Shown: in pieces, positions 32,040 through 40,441 of the stretch
Layout of the letters: each line of letters begins with the position of its first letter
Position numbering within the stretch: position 1 is the stretch's first letter
Source of the DNA: JAJRXC01 sp047639555
GTDB taxonomy: Bacteria; Actinomycetota; Acidimicrobiia; Acidimicrobiales; Aldehydirespiratoraceae
Direction of reading: 5' to 3'
Assembly (NCBI GenBank): GCA_047639555.1
Contig: JBLIOE010000002.1
Coordinates: 124,001-188,000, forward strand
DNA: 64,000 bases
The notes under the pieces: model-generated
What the model was told of the DNA's origin: nothing
The model's input: the letters and a program-made list of their open reading frames with translations, nothing else
Database searches by the model: none
Translations under genes and position numbers: made by a program

Positions 32040-33419
32040 ATGAGACGTCGGATCGGATTCTCACTCATCGGCATGGTGGCTGCTTCGCTGATCCTGGCCG
32101 GACTCGGCACGATCATCCTCGCGAGCGTCACCGACCGGCAGAGCGAAGAGGAAGAACTGCGAGAGCAGACCGATGCACTGCGCGAACTCTTCGGTGAAGT
32201 CACGCTTGTTGCCAACCCCAGCGACGGCGAAACGCGAGTCCAGCGGCTGGCCCGGCTGAGTCAAACGATGAGCCTTGAGGGCATCGGCATTCTGGTTGCG
32301 CCGCCCAATAGCCCGCTCATCGGCACCTTCCCCGCGGGGGTGGAGTTGGAGGATCTCGATCTTGATCGGATCCTCGCCGGCGAGATCGTGAGCGGACGGA
32401 AGGACGGACTGATCTTCGCAGCGGGCGGCGTCAACAATCCCGGCGGACTTCGCACACTTGTCGTGCTTGCTCGCGAACCGGACCCGATCGTGCAACCCGC
32501 GTTCCGCTGGTTCGCGATCGCGGGATTGGCAACGGTTCTTGTCGCGGTGCTAGTCACGATCCGGCTCAGCCGTCGACTCATCGACCCGATTCTTCAGGCC
32601 AGCGCCACGGCGAAACGGATCGCCGCCGGAGATATGTCGGCCCGTGTCGATGAGAAGCACGCGGCGATGGGCGGAGAACTCGCCGATCTCGTCGGCTCAG
32701 TCAATGCCATGGCCACGAACCTCGAACGAAGTCGCGCTCTCGAACGGCAGTTCTTGCTGTCGGTCAGCCACGACCTCCGCACGCCGCTCACAAATATTCG
32801 CGGCTACGCGGAGGCCCTCATCGACGGAGCGATCGACGATCCGGTCGCGGTCGGTGGTGTCATCGAGGGCGAGTCCCGACGACTCGAGCGCCTCGTTGGC
32901 GATCTGCTTCTCCTCGCCCGCCTCGAAGGCACCGGCTTCACCTACGCCCTCGCCGATCATGATCTGGGCCTGATCATCGGCGACACCGTCGACGGGCATC
33001 GTCGAGAGGCCGAGGAGCGCGGCGTGTCTGTCACGTTCCGAGCCCCCGACGAGCGCGTACGAGCCCAGGTCGACCACGATCGATTTGCCCAGGTCATGGC
33101 CAACCTCGTGGGCAACGCCCTGAAGTTCGCCGATTCCAATGTGGACCTCACGCTCTGGTTCGACGAGGGCCGCATTCACGTTGCCGTCGCCGATGACGGC
33201 CCCGGAATCAGCGAGTCGGATCTCCCCCACGTGTTCGAACGGCTCTACGTCGCTCAGCAGAACCCAAAGATCAAGGAATCCGGCAGCGGCCTCGGCCTGG
33301 CGATCGTCCGCGAGCTGGTCGAAGGCATGGGCGGCACCGTTGTGGCTCGCCGCGCCACCGGAGGCGGCGCCGAACTCGTTGTCAGCCTCTCCCCTGCCCC
33401 CAGTCCTTCCGTTCTGTGA
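32040..33419 (+). CDS. Sensor histidine kinase
   Basis: A 459-residue membrane kinase. There are two spans (FSLIGMVAASLILAGLGTII and FAIAGLATVLVAVLVTIRL near residue 165) enclosing an external domain of about 130 residues. A HAMP domain follows, then HisKA with SHDLRTPLTN (H244) and the ATPase domain with NLVGNALKF (N box), VADDGPGIS (G1) and GSGLGLAIV (G2). It phosphorylates the regulator encoded just upstream. The external domain has no recognisable sensor fold. Its TGA stop lies inside the left arm of an inverted repeat. Confidence 0.92.
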   Translation: MRRRIGFSLIGMVAASLILAGLGTIILASVTDRQSEEEELREQTDALRELFGEVTLVANPSDGETRVQRLARLSQTMSLEGIGILVAPPNSPLIGTFPAGVELEDLDLDRILAGEIVSGRKDGLIFAAGGVNNPGGLRTLVVLAREPDPIVQPAFRWFAIAGLATVLVAVLVTIRLSRRLIDPILQASATAKRIAAGDMSARVDEKHAAMGGELADLVGSVNAMATNLERSRALERQFLLSVSHDLRTPLTNIRGYAEALIDGAIDDPVAVGGVIEGESRRLERLVGDLLLLARLEGTGFTYALADHDLGLIIGDTVDGHRREAEERGVSVTFRAPDERVRAQVDHDRFAQVMANLVGNALKFADSNVDLTLWFDEGRIHVAVADDGPGISESDLPHVFERLYVAQQNPKIKESGSGLGLAIVRELVEGMGGTVVARRATGGGAELVVSLSPAPSPSVL

Positions 33420-33458
33420 CGAGTTACCCGCCTGTGGGGCGGGTTAATCGTCACAGAA
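33412..33458. repeat. 47-base palindrome, probable bidirectional terminator between convergent genes
   Basis: Arms of 21 bases (left from TTCTGTGACGAG, right ending ATCGTCACAGAA) surround the loop TGTGG with two mismatches in the middle. It overlaps the stop of the histidine kinase gene and ends 1 base before the stop of ygfZ. Its dimension and ends match the inner 47 bases of the 14642-14692 palindrome. Confidence 0.75.
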
Positions 33459-33459
33459 G

Positions 33460-34248
33460 TCAGGGCTGGACGGTGCCGGGGGTGTTGGCGACGGTGATGG
33501 GGGCGCCGGGTTTGGCTTTTCGAAGGATGCGAGCCAGCGCGGAGGTGCCGGCGGCGGAGGTGACGGTGCCGATCGGCGAGCCGTCGAACATCACCTCATC
33601 GCCGACGCTGACGGCGGCGTCGAGCGAGAGCACCCGCAGCGGTCGAGGCACGTTGCCGCCACGACTTTCGATACGGGCCACGAGTTCCTGGCCGGTGTAA
33701 CAACCCTTGCTGAAGCTAACGGAATGCTCGATGACGGACACGCCACCCTCAGCGGGAATGGTCTCGTCATCGAGGTCGATCCCGAATCGCGGCACACCCG
33801 CCTCGATCCGAGCGAGCTCGAACGCTCCGTCGTCAGTCTCGATGTCGAGGTCGAGCGATCGACCGAGCACATCAATGCCATCAAACCCGGGCCATGCAAC
33901 TTCGGTCCGAAGCTCGCCACCGGCCGGACATTCGTCGCCCCGGACCTGAAGGATCTGCCAGCCGTCTTCAACGACGAACGTGGCGTCGGTGCGAAGTTTG
34001 AAGCGTTCGAGTCGAGCGATCACGGCATCAACGACCAACGGTTCGAGGTCCAGCACGAACTCGGCGTCACCGACCCGGTGCACTCGTAACCAGGCGACAA
34101 GCTTGCCGTTGGGGGCCAGCAGCAACGACCACGCGCTGTTGCCAACGGCAAGCGGATCAAGGTCTTGGGAGAGCTGGCCTTGCAGGTATTTCGCGATGTC
34201 GGGACCGGAGGCCCGAATCACACCGTGGGAACGAAGGGTGGCAACCAT
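33460..34248 (-). CDS. ygfZ: YgfZ/GcvT-like tetrahydrofolate-binding protein
   Basis: A 262-residue protein with the YgfZ hallmark SFSKGCYTGQELVARIESRG (K-x-C-x-x-G-Q motif) near residue 180, plus an N-terminal GcvT-like fold (YLQGQLSQDL). YgfZ uses folate in the maturation or repair of certain iron-sulfur enzymes; there is no glycine-cleavage activity. The start follows the trpE stop with a single-base gap, so it is the third gene of a hisI-trpE-ygfZ unit. Its grouping with trpE probably reflects co-transcription only. Confidence 0.88.
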   Translation of the reverse strand: MVATLRSHGVIRASGPDIAKYLQGQLSQDLDPLAVGNSAWSLLLAPNGKLVAWLRVHRVGDAEFVLDLEPLVVDAVIARLERFKLRTDATFVVEDGWQILQVRGDECPAGGELRTEVAWPGFDGIDVLGRSLDLDIETDDGAFELARIEAGVPRFGIDLDDETIPAEGGVSVIEHSVSFSKGCYTGQELVARIESRGGNVPRPLRVLSLDAAVSVGDEVMFDGSPIGTVTSAAGTSALARILRKAKPGAPITVANTPGTVQP

Positions 34249-34249
34249 T

Positions 34250-35770
34250 TCAGCGATTCGCCTTTCGGGCGGCAGTCATTCGTCGAGCGGCCGGAACCGC
34301 CGCGAGCAGGGCTTTTGCCTTGTTCTGGCATTCGAGATGTTCGTCTTCAGGGACGGAATCGGCGACGATGCCGGCCCCCGCTTGGATCGACGCCCGGTTG
34401 CCGCTGATCAGCATTGTACGGATCGCGATAGCCGTATCGATATTGCCGGAGAAGTCGAGATAACCGACAACGCCGCCATACGGGCCTCGCTTTACCGGTT
34501 CGAGCTCATCGATGATCTCCATCGCCCGCACCTTCGGGGCGCCGGAGAGGGTGCCGGCCGGAAGCGTGGCCCGGAGCACATCGATGGGGGTCTTGCCGGC
34601 TTTGAGATCACCCGAGACCTGCGACGTGAGATGCATCACGTGGCTGTACTTTTCGAGCGTCATCATCTCGTCGATCTGGAGCGTGCCAAACTCGACCACA
34701 CGCCCAACATCGTTGCGAGCGAGATCGACGAGCATCACGTGTTCGGCAATCTCTTTGGGGTGTTCTTGAAGTTCGGCAGCCATGCGCTTGTCGTGCTCTT
34801 CGGTGGTGCCCCGCTGGCGCGTGCCTGCGATCGGGCGAGAAATCACTCGATCTTCGAGGAGCTGCACCATGGGCTCAGGCGACCCGCCGACGATCTCCAA
34901 ATCGCCGTGGCGCAAGAAGTACATATACGGACTGGGGTTGACCTGACGAAGGACGCGGTAGAGGTCGAACGCTTCCGCATCAAGTTCGAGATCGAAGCGC
35001 TGAGCGAGAACGACCTGGAAGATGTCGCCCGCAAGAATGTATTCCCGCGCGGCTTCAACCGCCGCGCAGTAGACGCTCTTACCCATCGTGGACTTCACCG
35101 CCGGCAGTTCGTCATCGTCGCTGCGAGTGGCCGGCTCCATCAATGGTTCGTCGATTGACCGGGCGCCGGCCGCGGCAAGATCTTCGAGCCGCACGAGCGC
35201 GTCTTCGTAGGCCGCATCGACCGTGGCCGCATCGGCATCATCGGGGATCAGCGCGTTGGCGATGAGCACGACCCGTTGACGGAAGTGGTCGTAGACGGCG
35301 AGTTCGCCAATCATCGAGATGACGGCATCGGGATAACCGAGGTCATCTTTCGGCACATTCGGAAGGTGCTCTACCTCGCGCACGACGTCGTAACCGAGGT
35401 AGCCAATCAGCCCGCCGTGGAGCGGCGGGAGGCCTTCGATCTCAGGGGCTTGGTAGTGCTCGAGGAGCAGCTCGAGCGCGGCGAGCATCCCTTGGTCGGT
35501 CGGCACGTCGATACCGAGGTCACCGGTGATGGTGAGGGTGCCGCCCTGAGAAATCAGCGTGCCGTGGGGGTGACGGCCGATGAACGACCACCGGCTCCAA
35601 CGCTCACCGCCTTCTACGGATTCGAACAGGAAGCCGTCGCCGTCTCCGACCACCCGAGCAAACGCGCTGACAGGGGTGGTGAGGTCGGCCAGAACCTCGC
35701 GCCACACCGGCACGACCCGGTGGCCGGCGGCCAGCTGGCGGAACTCTTCGATCGGCGGCGAGACAGTCAT
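34250..35770 (-). CDS. trpE: Anthranilate synthase component I
   Basis: A 506-residue chorismate-utilising enzyme. The N-terminal half contains the regulatory and substrate elements (LLEHY, GLIGYLGYDVVREVE). The C-terminal catalytic half has AAREYILAGDIFQVVLAQRF, NPSPYMYFLRHGDLEIVGGSPE, RPIAGTRQRG, HVMLVDLARNDVGRV, and the block PAGTLSGAPKVRAMEIIDELE. It needs a glutaminase partner TrpG, which with trpD is not in this window. Gap to hisI is 4 bases. A serine-rich feedback site (LLES motif) is not evident, so tryptophan feedback cannot be judged. Confidence 0.94.
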   Translation of the reverse strand: MTVSPPIEEFRQLAAGHRVVPVWREVLADLTTPVSAFARVVGDGDGFLFESVEGGERWSRWSFIGRHPHGTLISQGGTLTITGDLGIDVPTDQGMLAALELLLEHYQAPEIEGLPPLHGGLIGYLGYDVVREVEHLPNVPKDDLGYPDAVISMIGELAVYDHFRQRVVLIANALIPDDADAATVDAAYEDALVRLEDLAAAGARSIDEPLMEPATRSDDDELPAVKSTMGKSVYCAAVEAAREYILAGDIFQVVLAQRFDLELDAEAFDLYRVLRQVNPSPYMYFLRHGDLEIVGGSPEPMVQLLEDRVISRPIAGTRQRGTTEEHDKRMAAELQEHPKEIAEHVMLVDLARNDVGRVVEFGTLQIDEMMTLEKYSHVMHLTSQVSGDLKAGKTPIDVLRATLPAGTLSGAPKVRAMEIIDELEPVKRGPYGGVVGYLDFSGNIDTAIAIRTMLISGNRASIQAGAGIVADSVPEDEHLECQNKAKALLAAVPAARRMTAARKANR

Positions 35771-35774
35771 CGAG

Positions 35775-36197
35775 CTAACCGAAGGTGAGTGAATCGGGGT
35801 CGGTCACGGTGCGGTAGTAACACGTCTGACGAGCGGTGCCGCTTTCGTCCTTCGTATGACACACACCCGTGCCCGCCTTGCGGACTCGATACAGCAGACT
35901 GTTCTGCTCACAGTTGACACCAACCGACACGAGTTCGAGCGTGTCGCCGCTCGTTGCACCCTTGTGCCAGATCTCTTCACGCGAGGTCGAGTAGAGCACC
36001 GCGGACTGGCGTTCGAGCGTGAGTCGATACGCCTCTTCGTTGGCGTAGCCGATGAAGAGCACGTCGCCGGAGTCTGCGTCTTGCAGCACCACGGGCACGA
36101 CCTGATGTCCGGCCTGGCCGATCTTGACGACCTTGTCGAAGTCGAGGGCGACCTCGAGTCCCTCTTCAAGTGCGTTCATGTCGACAGAATCAGTCAT
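35775..36197 (-). CDS. hisI: Phosphoribosyl-AMP cyclohydrolase
   Basis: A 140-residue enzyme opening the adenine ring in histidine synthesis. VVPVVLQDADSGDVLFIGYANEEAY, LYSTSREEIWHKGATSGDTL and the zinc ligands in VNCEQNSLLY, VCHTKD and RQTCYYR match the family. It is a stand-alone HisI without fused HisE. Upstream, TAGAAT lies 8 bases before ATG. The pairing hisI-trpE, away from the main his cluster, also occurs in mycobacteria. The N-terminal 25 residues are longer than in some homologues; M6 is an alternative start. Confidence 0.93.
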   Translation of the reverse strand: MTDSVDMNALEEGLEVALDFDKVVKIGQAGHQVVPVVLQDADSGDVLFIGYANEEAYRLTLERQSAVLYSTSREEIWHKGATSGDTLELVSVGVNCEQNSLLYRVRKAGTGVCHTKDESGTARQTCYYRTVTDPDSLTFG

Positions 36198-36256
36198 TGC
36201 CTACGATTCTACGGTGTCGGCGCCTACGCCCGGTTCGAGTTTCGATCCCTCTGCGG

Positions 36257-36427
36257 TCACCCAGCGACGAAGGCGAACAGGTCGTTCACGAACTCGACCG
36301 TGCCGACCTCCGACACGGACCCGTCGGCATGCTGAATCGAGGCATCGGCCAGCAAGAAGACGGCTACCGCTGACACGACACGCGTTTGCACCGTGCGGCG
36401 ACTACGCCGGCCTTCACGTGTTCCCAT
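36257..36427 (-). CDS. Possible small protein coupled to VapC (hypothetical)
   Basis: A 56-residue open frame whose ATG shares one base with the stop of the PIN toxin gene (TGATG). It has a basic start (REGRRSRRTVQTR), a hydrophobic VVSAVAVFLLAD and an acidic or hydrophobic end (VEFVNDLFAFVAG). No domain is visible and only the overlap supports it. The remaining 59 bases to hisI are empty apart from its promoter. Confidence 0.3.
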   Translation of the reverse strand: MGTREGRRSRRTVQTRVVSAVAVFLLADASIQHADGSVSEVGTVEFVNDLFAFVAG

Positions 36428-36840
36428 CAGATTTTCTCGACGGCGAGTGTCAGCTTCATTGCTTTGGCGGTTGGCCACTTCCGATCGGTTGTTATGAGAC
36501 GGTCCGCACCGGAGACTGCGGCCGTTGCGACAACCAGCGCATCCGGCAGTCGCAACGATCGATGTCTCGCGCGAAGAATTGCGGCTTGCGTCGCTATCTC
36601 CGCGTTCAACTCCACGACCGCAACTGGGAGTCGATCAATCGCGGTGCGAACCAACTCAATCGCCTTGGTACTGCGCCGCGCTGGCCCCACGAGACACTCG
36701 GCCAGCGCCGAGGCGGACATGGAGAGCCGGTCGCCTCGACCAAGGGCATCGGAGAGTGCGGCTCGCGCCGATTCGTGATGGGCGTCGTCGCCATCGAGAA
36801 AACCGATGATCACTCCTGCGTCGAGATGAGTCAGTCCCAT
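36427..36840 (-). CDS. vapC: VapC-type PIN-domain ribonuclease toxin
   Basis: A 137-residue PIN domain with all four acidic residues: D7 in HLDAGV, E48 in SALAECL, D100 in RLPDALVVA and D119 in ITTDRKW. These coordinate Mg2+ for RNA cleavage; VapC toxins usually cut tRNA or rRNA loops. It overlaps the vapB gene by 10 bases. Compare the divergent PIN-like gene at 626-1066, which lacks two of these positions. Confidence 0.88.
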   Translation of the reverse strand: MGLTHLDAGVIIGFLDGDDAHHESARAALSDALGRGDRLSMSASALAECLVGPARRSTKAIELVRTAIDRLPVAVVELNAEIATQAAILRARHRSLRLPDALVVATAAVSGADRLITTDRKWPTAKAMKLTLAVEKI

Positions 36841-37076
36841 TCGGAGCGGAGGCTTTCCACCTCGTGGGGGAGATATACACCCGTCAACGCTCCGGCGAAC
36901 TCGGCGATGACGTCGTGTTCGCGTTCCAAAATGACCCGCCCGGCACCATCTGAGCGAGCAACCAAGCGGTCGCCGACTTCAAGTCCGGCGTTGCGAAGCG
37001 CCTCAGCTGGAATCGTGATCTGATTCTTCGAACTGATCTTGGAGGCGCCTCGCCGCCGTTCCTTTACATGTTCCAT
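36831..37076 (-). CDS. vapB: VapB antitoxin with AbrB-type DNA-binding domain
   Basis: An 81-residue protein. ASKISSKNQITIPAEALRN, GLEVGDRLVARSDGAGRVILERE is the AbrB/MazE-like domain, followed by a C-terminal tail (YLPHEVESLRSEWD) that would block the VapC active site. Start ATG is inside the operator: inverted repeat arms at 37061-37069 and 37079-37087 flank it, so the protein probably represses its own transcription. TACCTT lies 7 bases before ATG. Confidence 0.85.
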   Translation of the reverse strand: MEHVKERRRGASKISSKNQITIPAEALRNAGLEVGDRLVARSDGAGRVILEREHDVIAEFAGALTGVYLPHEVESLRSEWD

Positions 37077-37089
37077 GAATGTAAAGGTA
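37061..37089 (-). promoter_or_regulatory. vapBC operator overlapping leaderless promoter and start codon
   Basis: CCTTTACAT (37061-37069) and its exact complement ATGTAAAGG (37079-37087) are separated by 9 bases; centre-to-centre distance is 18 bases. On the minus strand the right arm overlaps TACCTT (the -10), and the left arm lies in codons 3-6 of vapB. Binding here would block polymerase and initiation alike. Confidence 0.7.
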
Positions 37090-37175
37090 ACTCAAACGAT
37101 CGGATCCGACAAGACATAATCGTCAGTGCCGCAGGCCGACCGACGGCACACGAAGGGTCTCCACCGGCCGTCGTC

Positions 37176-37187
37176 TAGATTCGCGCC
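37176..37187 (+). promoter_or_regulatory. Leaderless -10 element of the amidase gene
   Basis: TAGATT at 37176-37181, 6 bases, ATG. Confidence 0.45.
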
Positions 37188-38627
37188 ATGTCCGATTCAG
37201 AACTCGCCCGTACTGATGCCGTTGGCCTTGCGGAACTCATCCGCAAGGGCGAGCTCTCCCCGGTCGAGTTGATCGACGACACGATCGACAGGATCGAGCG
37301 GCTCAACCCGCAGATCAACGCGGTGATCCATCCAAACTTTGAGGCCGCTCGCGAGGCCGCCGCTGACGAACTCCCCGATGGCCCGTTCCGCGGAGTGCCA
37401 ATGCTGATCAAGGATCTTTGGCCGGCCGAGAAAGGGCAGCCATTCCACCAGGGCATCCAGGGCTTGAAGAACGCCGGATACCGAGCCGACCTCGACGCCA
37501 ACATCGTCAAGGCGTACCGGGCCGCGGGCTTCGTCATGGCCGGGCGCACCAACACGCCGGAGATGGGACTCGCGGCGACCACTGAACCCATCGCTCATGG
37601 CCCAACCCGCAACCCGTGGAACCTCGAACATGGAGCGGGCGGGTCATCCGGCGGTTCGGCCGCCGCCGTGGCCGCGGGAATGCTCCCCGCCGCGAACGCC
37701 AGCGACGGTGGCGGATCGATTCGTATTCCCGCGGCAATGTGTGGACTCGTCGGCCTCAAGCCCAGCCGGGGCCGCATCTCGATGGGACCGCAGCGCGACG
37801 AGTGGGGCAACTCGGTCCAGCACGTTGTGTCGCACACGGTGCGAGACACCGCCGCGATCCTCGACGCCACCGCTTACCCGTTTCCCGGTGATGGTGTGAT
37901 CGCGCCCGCACCGTCGGTCTCCTTCTTGTCCTGCGTCGACCGCGACCCCGCTCCGCTGCGTATAGGGGTGTTGGCCGACTCCGTACGCGACAACATTCCG
38001 ATCGACCCGGAGGTACAGGCGGCCGTTCGTTGGACGGCCGATCAGTTGCAAGGGCTCGGTCACGAGATGCTCGACGACTCGCCGCCGGCCCTCCACGACC
38101 AAGAACTGATCGCCTCCTACGGCGCGCTCTGGACGGCCGCGGTGGCCGCTTCACTCGACACGTTTGGCCAGTGGATCGGCCGTGAACTCACCGAGGACGA
38201 CGTCGAACCCATGACCTGGGCGCTCAGCCAGCGAGGGCGGACGCTCTCCGCACTTGAGATGACCAAGGCCGGCGAACGGGCCATGGTCTTCCGCCACCAG
38301 ATGGCGGACTGGTGGGCCGGATCGGCTGACCTGCTGCTCGCGCCAACCTGCCTCCAGCCCGCGCCACTCATTGGCGAAAGCAGCGGCACGAAAGAGAACC
38401 CGTTCGAGAACGTCCACGTGACACTCGCCTACTCAACGCTCACGGCACCGTTCAACTCCACCGGGCAGCCCGCCATCTCCCTGCCGTTGCGAAAGACCGA
38501 GAGTGGCCTTCCGATCGGCCTTCAACTCATCGCCGCCTACGGCCGCGAGGATCTCTTGCTCCAGGTGGCGGGCCAGCTCGAACGAGCACTTCCCTGGGCG
38601 CACCACCGTGCGCCGATGCATCCCTAG
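37188..38627 (+). CDS. Amidase-signature family hydrolase
   Basis: A 479-residue amidase. The catalytic Ser-cisSer-Lys triad is visible: Lys in GVPMLIKDLWPA, the cis-Ser in GAGGSSGGSAAAVAAG, and the nucleophile in SDGGGSIRIPAAMCGLVGLKPSRGR. C-terminal FNSTGQPAISLPL is also standard. Substrate is not predictable; GatA is unlikely without gatC/gatB neighbours and from the loop sequences, so a broad aliphatic or aryl amide is more probable. It is a single-gene unit, divergent from vapBC. Confidence 0.88.
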   Translation: MSDSELARTDAVGLAELIRKGELSPVELIDDTIDRIERLNPQINAVIHPNFEAAREAAADELPDGPFRGVPMLIKDLWPAEKGQPFHQGIQGLKNAGYRADLDANIVKAYRAAGFVMAGRTNTPEMGLAATTEPIAHGPTRNPWNLEHGAGGSSGGSAAAVAAGMLPAANASDGGGSIRIPAAMCGLVGLKPSRGRISMGPQRDEWGNSVQHVVSHTVRDTAAILDATAYPFPGDGVIAPAPSVSFLSCVDRDPAPLRIGVLADSVRDNIPIDPEVQAAVRWTADQLQGLGHEMLDDSPPALHDQELIASYGALWTAAVAASLDTFGQWIGRELTEDDVEPMTWALSQRGRTLSALEMTKAGERAMVFRHQMADWWAGSADLLLAPTCLQPAPLIGESSGTKENPFENVHVTLAYSTLTAPFNSTGQPAISLPLRKTESGLPIGLQLIAAYGREDLLLQVAGQLERALPWAHHRAPMHP

Positions 38628-38647
38628 CGAGACATCCGAATCGAACG

Positions 38648-38992
38648 TTAGAGGTAGAGCCCGGTGCTGCCTTCGTCGAGGCGCTCGGCGGCAAGGGCGT
38701 GGACATCGCGCTCGCGCAAGATGATGTAGTCCTTACCCCGCACTTCGACTTCGTAACGATCTTCAGGGTTGAACAACACCTGATCACCCGCCTCCATGGC
38801 CCGCACATTGGGGCCAACCGCCACCACTTCGGCCCAAGTGAGGCGCTTGCCCATCTGGGCGGTGGCGGGAATGAGGATGCCGCCGGTAGAACGCCGCTCG
38901 CCCTCGGCCTCGCCGAGGGAGACGAGGATGCGATCGTTGAGCATCTTGACGGGCAGGCCATCGTCGGCGGAAAGGGTTTCGGTCTTCGACAC
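38648..38992 (-). CDS. groES: GroES-like co-chaperonin
   Basis: A 114-residue co-chaperonin fold: VKMLNDRILVSLGEAEGERRSTGGILIPATAQ is the first barrel strand pair plus mobile loop (with GGIL), and AEVVAVGPNVR, AGDQVLFNPEDRYEVEVRGKDYIILRERDV complete the barrel. The mobile loop IVL-type motif is ILIP. Ten extra residues lie at each end compared with E. coli GroES. No groEL is adjacent, which is common in actinobacteria only for separate paralogues. GTG start; its -10 (TAGCGT) lies back-to-back with that of the hydrolase gene. Confidence 0.8.
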   Translation of the reverse strand: MSKTETLSADDGLPVKMLNDRILVSLGEAEGERRSTGGILIPATAQMGKRLTWAEVVAVGPNVRAMEAGDQVLFNPEDRYEVEVRGKDYIILRERDVHALAAERLDEGSTGLYL

Positions 38993-39022
38993 GGTGGGTC
39001 ACGCTACCGGTACCGTGACGAC
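38993..39022. promoter_or_regulatory. Divergent leaderless promoters for groES-like and hydrolase genes
   Basis: Minus: TAGCGT (39006-39001), 8 bases, GTG. Plus: TACCGT (39011-39016), 6 bases, ATG. The two -10 hexamers are 4 bases apart in a 30-base gap, so polymerases would compete. Confidence 0.5.
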
Positions 39023-39643
39023 ATGGAACCTGTCGATGTCCAGGTTGTGCACTTCGAGAGCGCTGACGGCACCCGACTGGAGGGCGACCTTCTCTCGCCT
39101 CAGAACGCAACCGGAACGGCCGTGGTCTGCCACCCCCATCCGCTCTATGGCGGGACGCGCAACGACGCCGTGGTTGCCGCCCTCAGTCGCGCTCTCGTGC
39201 AGACCGGTCACCGGGTGCTTCGCTTCGACTTTCGTGGCACGGGCGGGTCCGACGGTGAGCAAACGAGCGGCCGGGCAGAACGAGATGATCTCCGTGCCGC
39301 GATTGAAGCCGTCGAACCCGGCGACGGTCCGCTTGTTGTCGCGGGCTACAGCTTCGGGGCCGACATCGCCCTGAGCGTCGATCACCCGGCCCTCGCTCGT
39401 TGGATCGTTGTTGCTCCCCCGCTGGCCATCATCGATGTCGATGCGATGGCCGCACCCACCGACCCCCGACCCGTGCACCTACTCGTGGGCGGCCACGACC
39501 AGTTCAAACCTGCCGACGAGCTCACGAACGCCGTCGCGACATGGTCCGCGGCCGACGTGCACGTGTTTGAAACCGCCGATCATTTCTTTGGCGGATGCCA
39601 CGGAGAAATCACCGACCTGGTAGCCGAGCTTCTCTCTCATTAG
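39023..39643 (+). CDS. Alpha/beta hydrolase (dienelactone hydrolase-like)
   Basis: A 206-residue hydrolase. VVCHPHPLYGGTRNDAVV is the oxyanion-hole region (HPHPxxGG typical of this branch), RFDFRGTGGSDG the second loop, VVAGYSFGAD the nucleophile elbow (Ser in GYSFG), LVGGHDQF holds the Asp and ADHFFGG the His. The family includes esterases and acyl-peptide-like enzymes; no substrate can be named. ATG was chosen over a longer frame that runs antisense through the groES gene. Confidence 0.82.
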   Translation: MEPVDVQVVHFESADGTRLEGDLLSPQNATGTAVVCHPHPLYGGTRNDAVVAALSRALVQTGHRVLRFDFRGTGGSDGEQTSGRAERDDLRAAIEAVEPGDGPLVVAGYSFGADIALSVDHPALARWIVVAPPLAIIDVDAMAAPTDPRPVHLLVGGHDQFKPADELTNAVATWSAADVHVFETADHFFGGCHGEITDLVAELLSH

Positions 39644-39652
39644 CAGGGCGGA

Positions 39653-40441
39653 TCAGTCGGGCGGACGTACCGTGATGCCGGCATCGAGCAATGCCTGCTT
39701 GGCCTCCGCCACCGTGTGTTCGCCGAAGTGAAAGATGCTGGCGGCCAACACTGCATCGGCCCCACCCTCGTTGACACCCTCGACCATGTGTTGGAGCGTG
39801 CCCACTCCGCCCGAGGCGATCACGGGGATACCCACTGCATCGGTGATGGCCTTCGTGAGCGGCAAGTCGTAACCGTCTTTCGTGCCGTCACGATTCATCG
39901 AGGTAAGTAGAATTTCGCCGGCACCAAGGCGCTGCGCTTCCCTGGCCCACTCCACGGCGTCGATGCCGGTACGAATTCGTCCGCCGTGGGTGAAGACTTC
40001 GAATCCGCTCTTCTTGCCGATCCCGGGGTCGTCGCTATCTCGAGCGTCGATCGCGACGACACAACACTGGGCGCCGAACTCGCGACTGATCTCGCTCACG
40101 AGCTCCGGTCGTTTGACCGCCGCGGTGTTGACGCTCACCTTGTCGGCCCCAGCCCGTAGAAGTCGGCGCGCATCGTCGACGGTGCGAATGCCACCACCGA
40201 TGGTAAACGGAATGAAGACCTGCTCAGCCACTGCTCGCGCCATATCGGCCGTGGTGTCGCGCCGGTCCGACGAGGCCGTGATGTCGAGAAACACCAGCTC
40301 ATCGGCACCCTGTTCGTCGTAGCGGGCCGCGAGTTCGACGGGATCGCCCGCGTCGCGAATGTCGACGAAGTTGACACCCTTCACGACTCGACCGGCATCA
40401 ACATCGAGGCACGGGATGATCCGAATAGACCGCACAGTCAT
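39653..40441 (-). CDS. hisF: Imidazole glycerol phosphate synthase subunit HisF
   Basis: A 262-residue (beta/alpha)8 cyclase subunit. IRIIPCLDVDAGRVVKGVNF (catalytic Asp in CLDVD), FLDITAS, PFTIGGGIRT, DKVSVNTAA, AIDARDS, ILLTSMNRDGTKDGYDL (second catalytic Asp), and VIASGGVGT phosphate loop are canonical. It pairs with HisH to make imidazole glycerol phosphate and AICAR. The ATG overlaps the hisA stop (ATGA). It is the last gene of hisDCBHAF. Confidence 0.96.
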   Translation of the reverse strand: MTVRSIRIIPCLDVDAGRVVKGVNFVDIRDAGDPVELAARYDEQGADELVFLDITASSDRRDTTADMARAVAEQVFIPFTIGGGIRTVDDARRLLRAGADKVSVNTAAVKRPELVSEISREFGAQCCVVAIDARDSDDPGIGKKSGFEVFTHGGRIRTGIDAVEWAREAQRLGAGEILLTSMNRDGTKDGYDLPLTKAITDAVGIPVIASGGVGTLQHMVEGVNEGGADAVLAASIFHFGEHTVAEAKQALLDAGITVRPPD

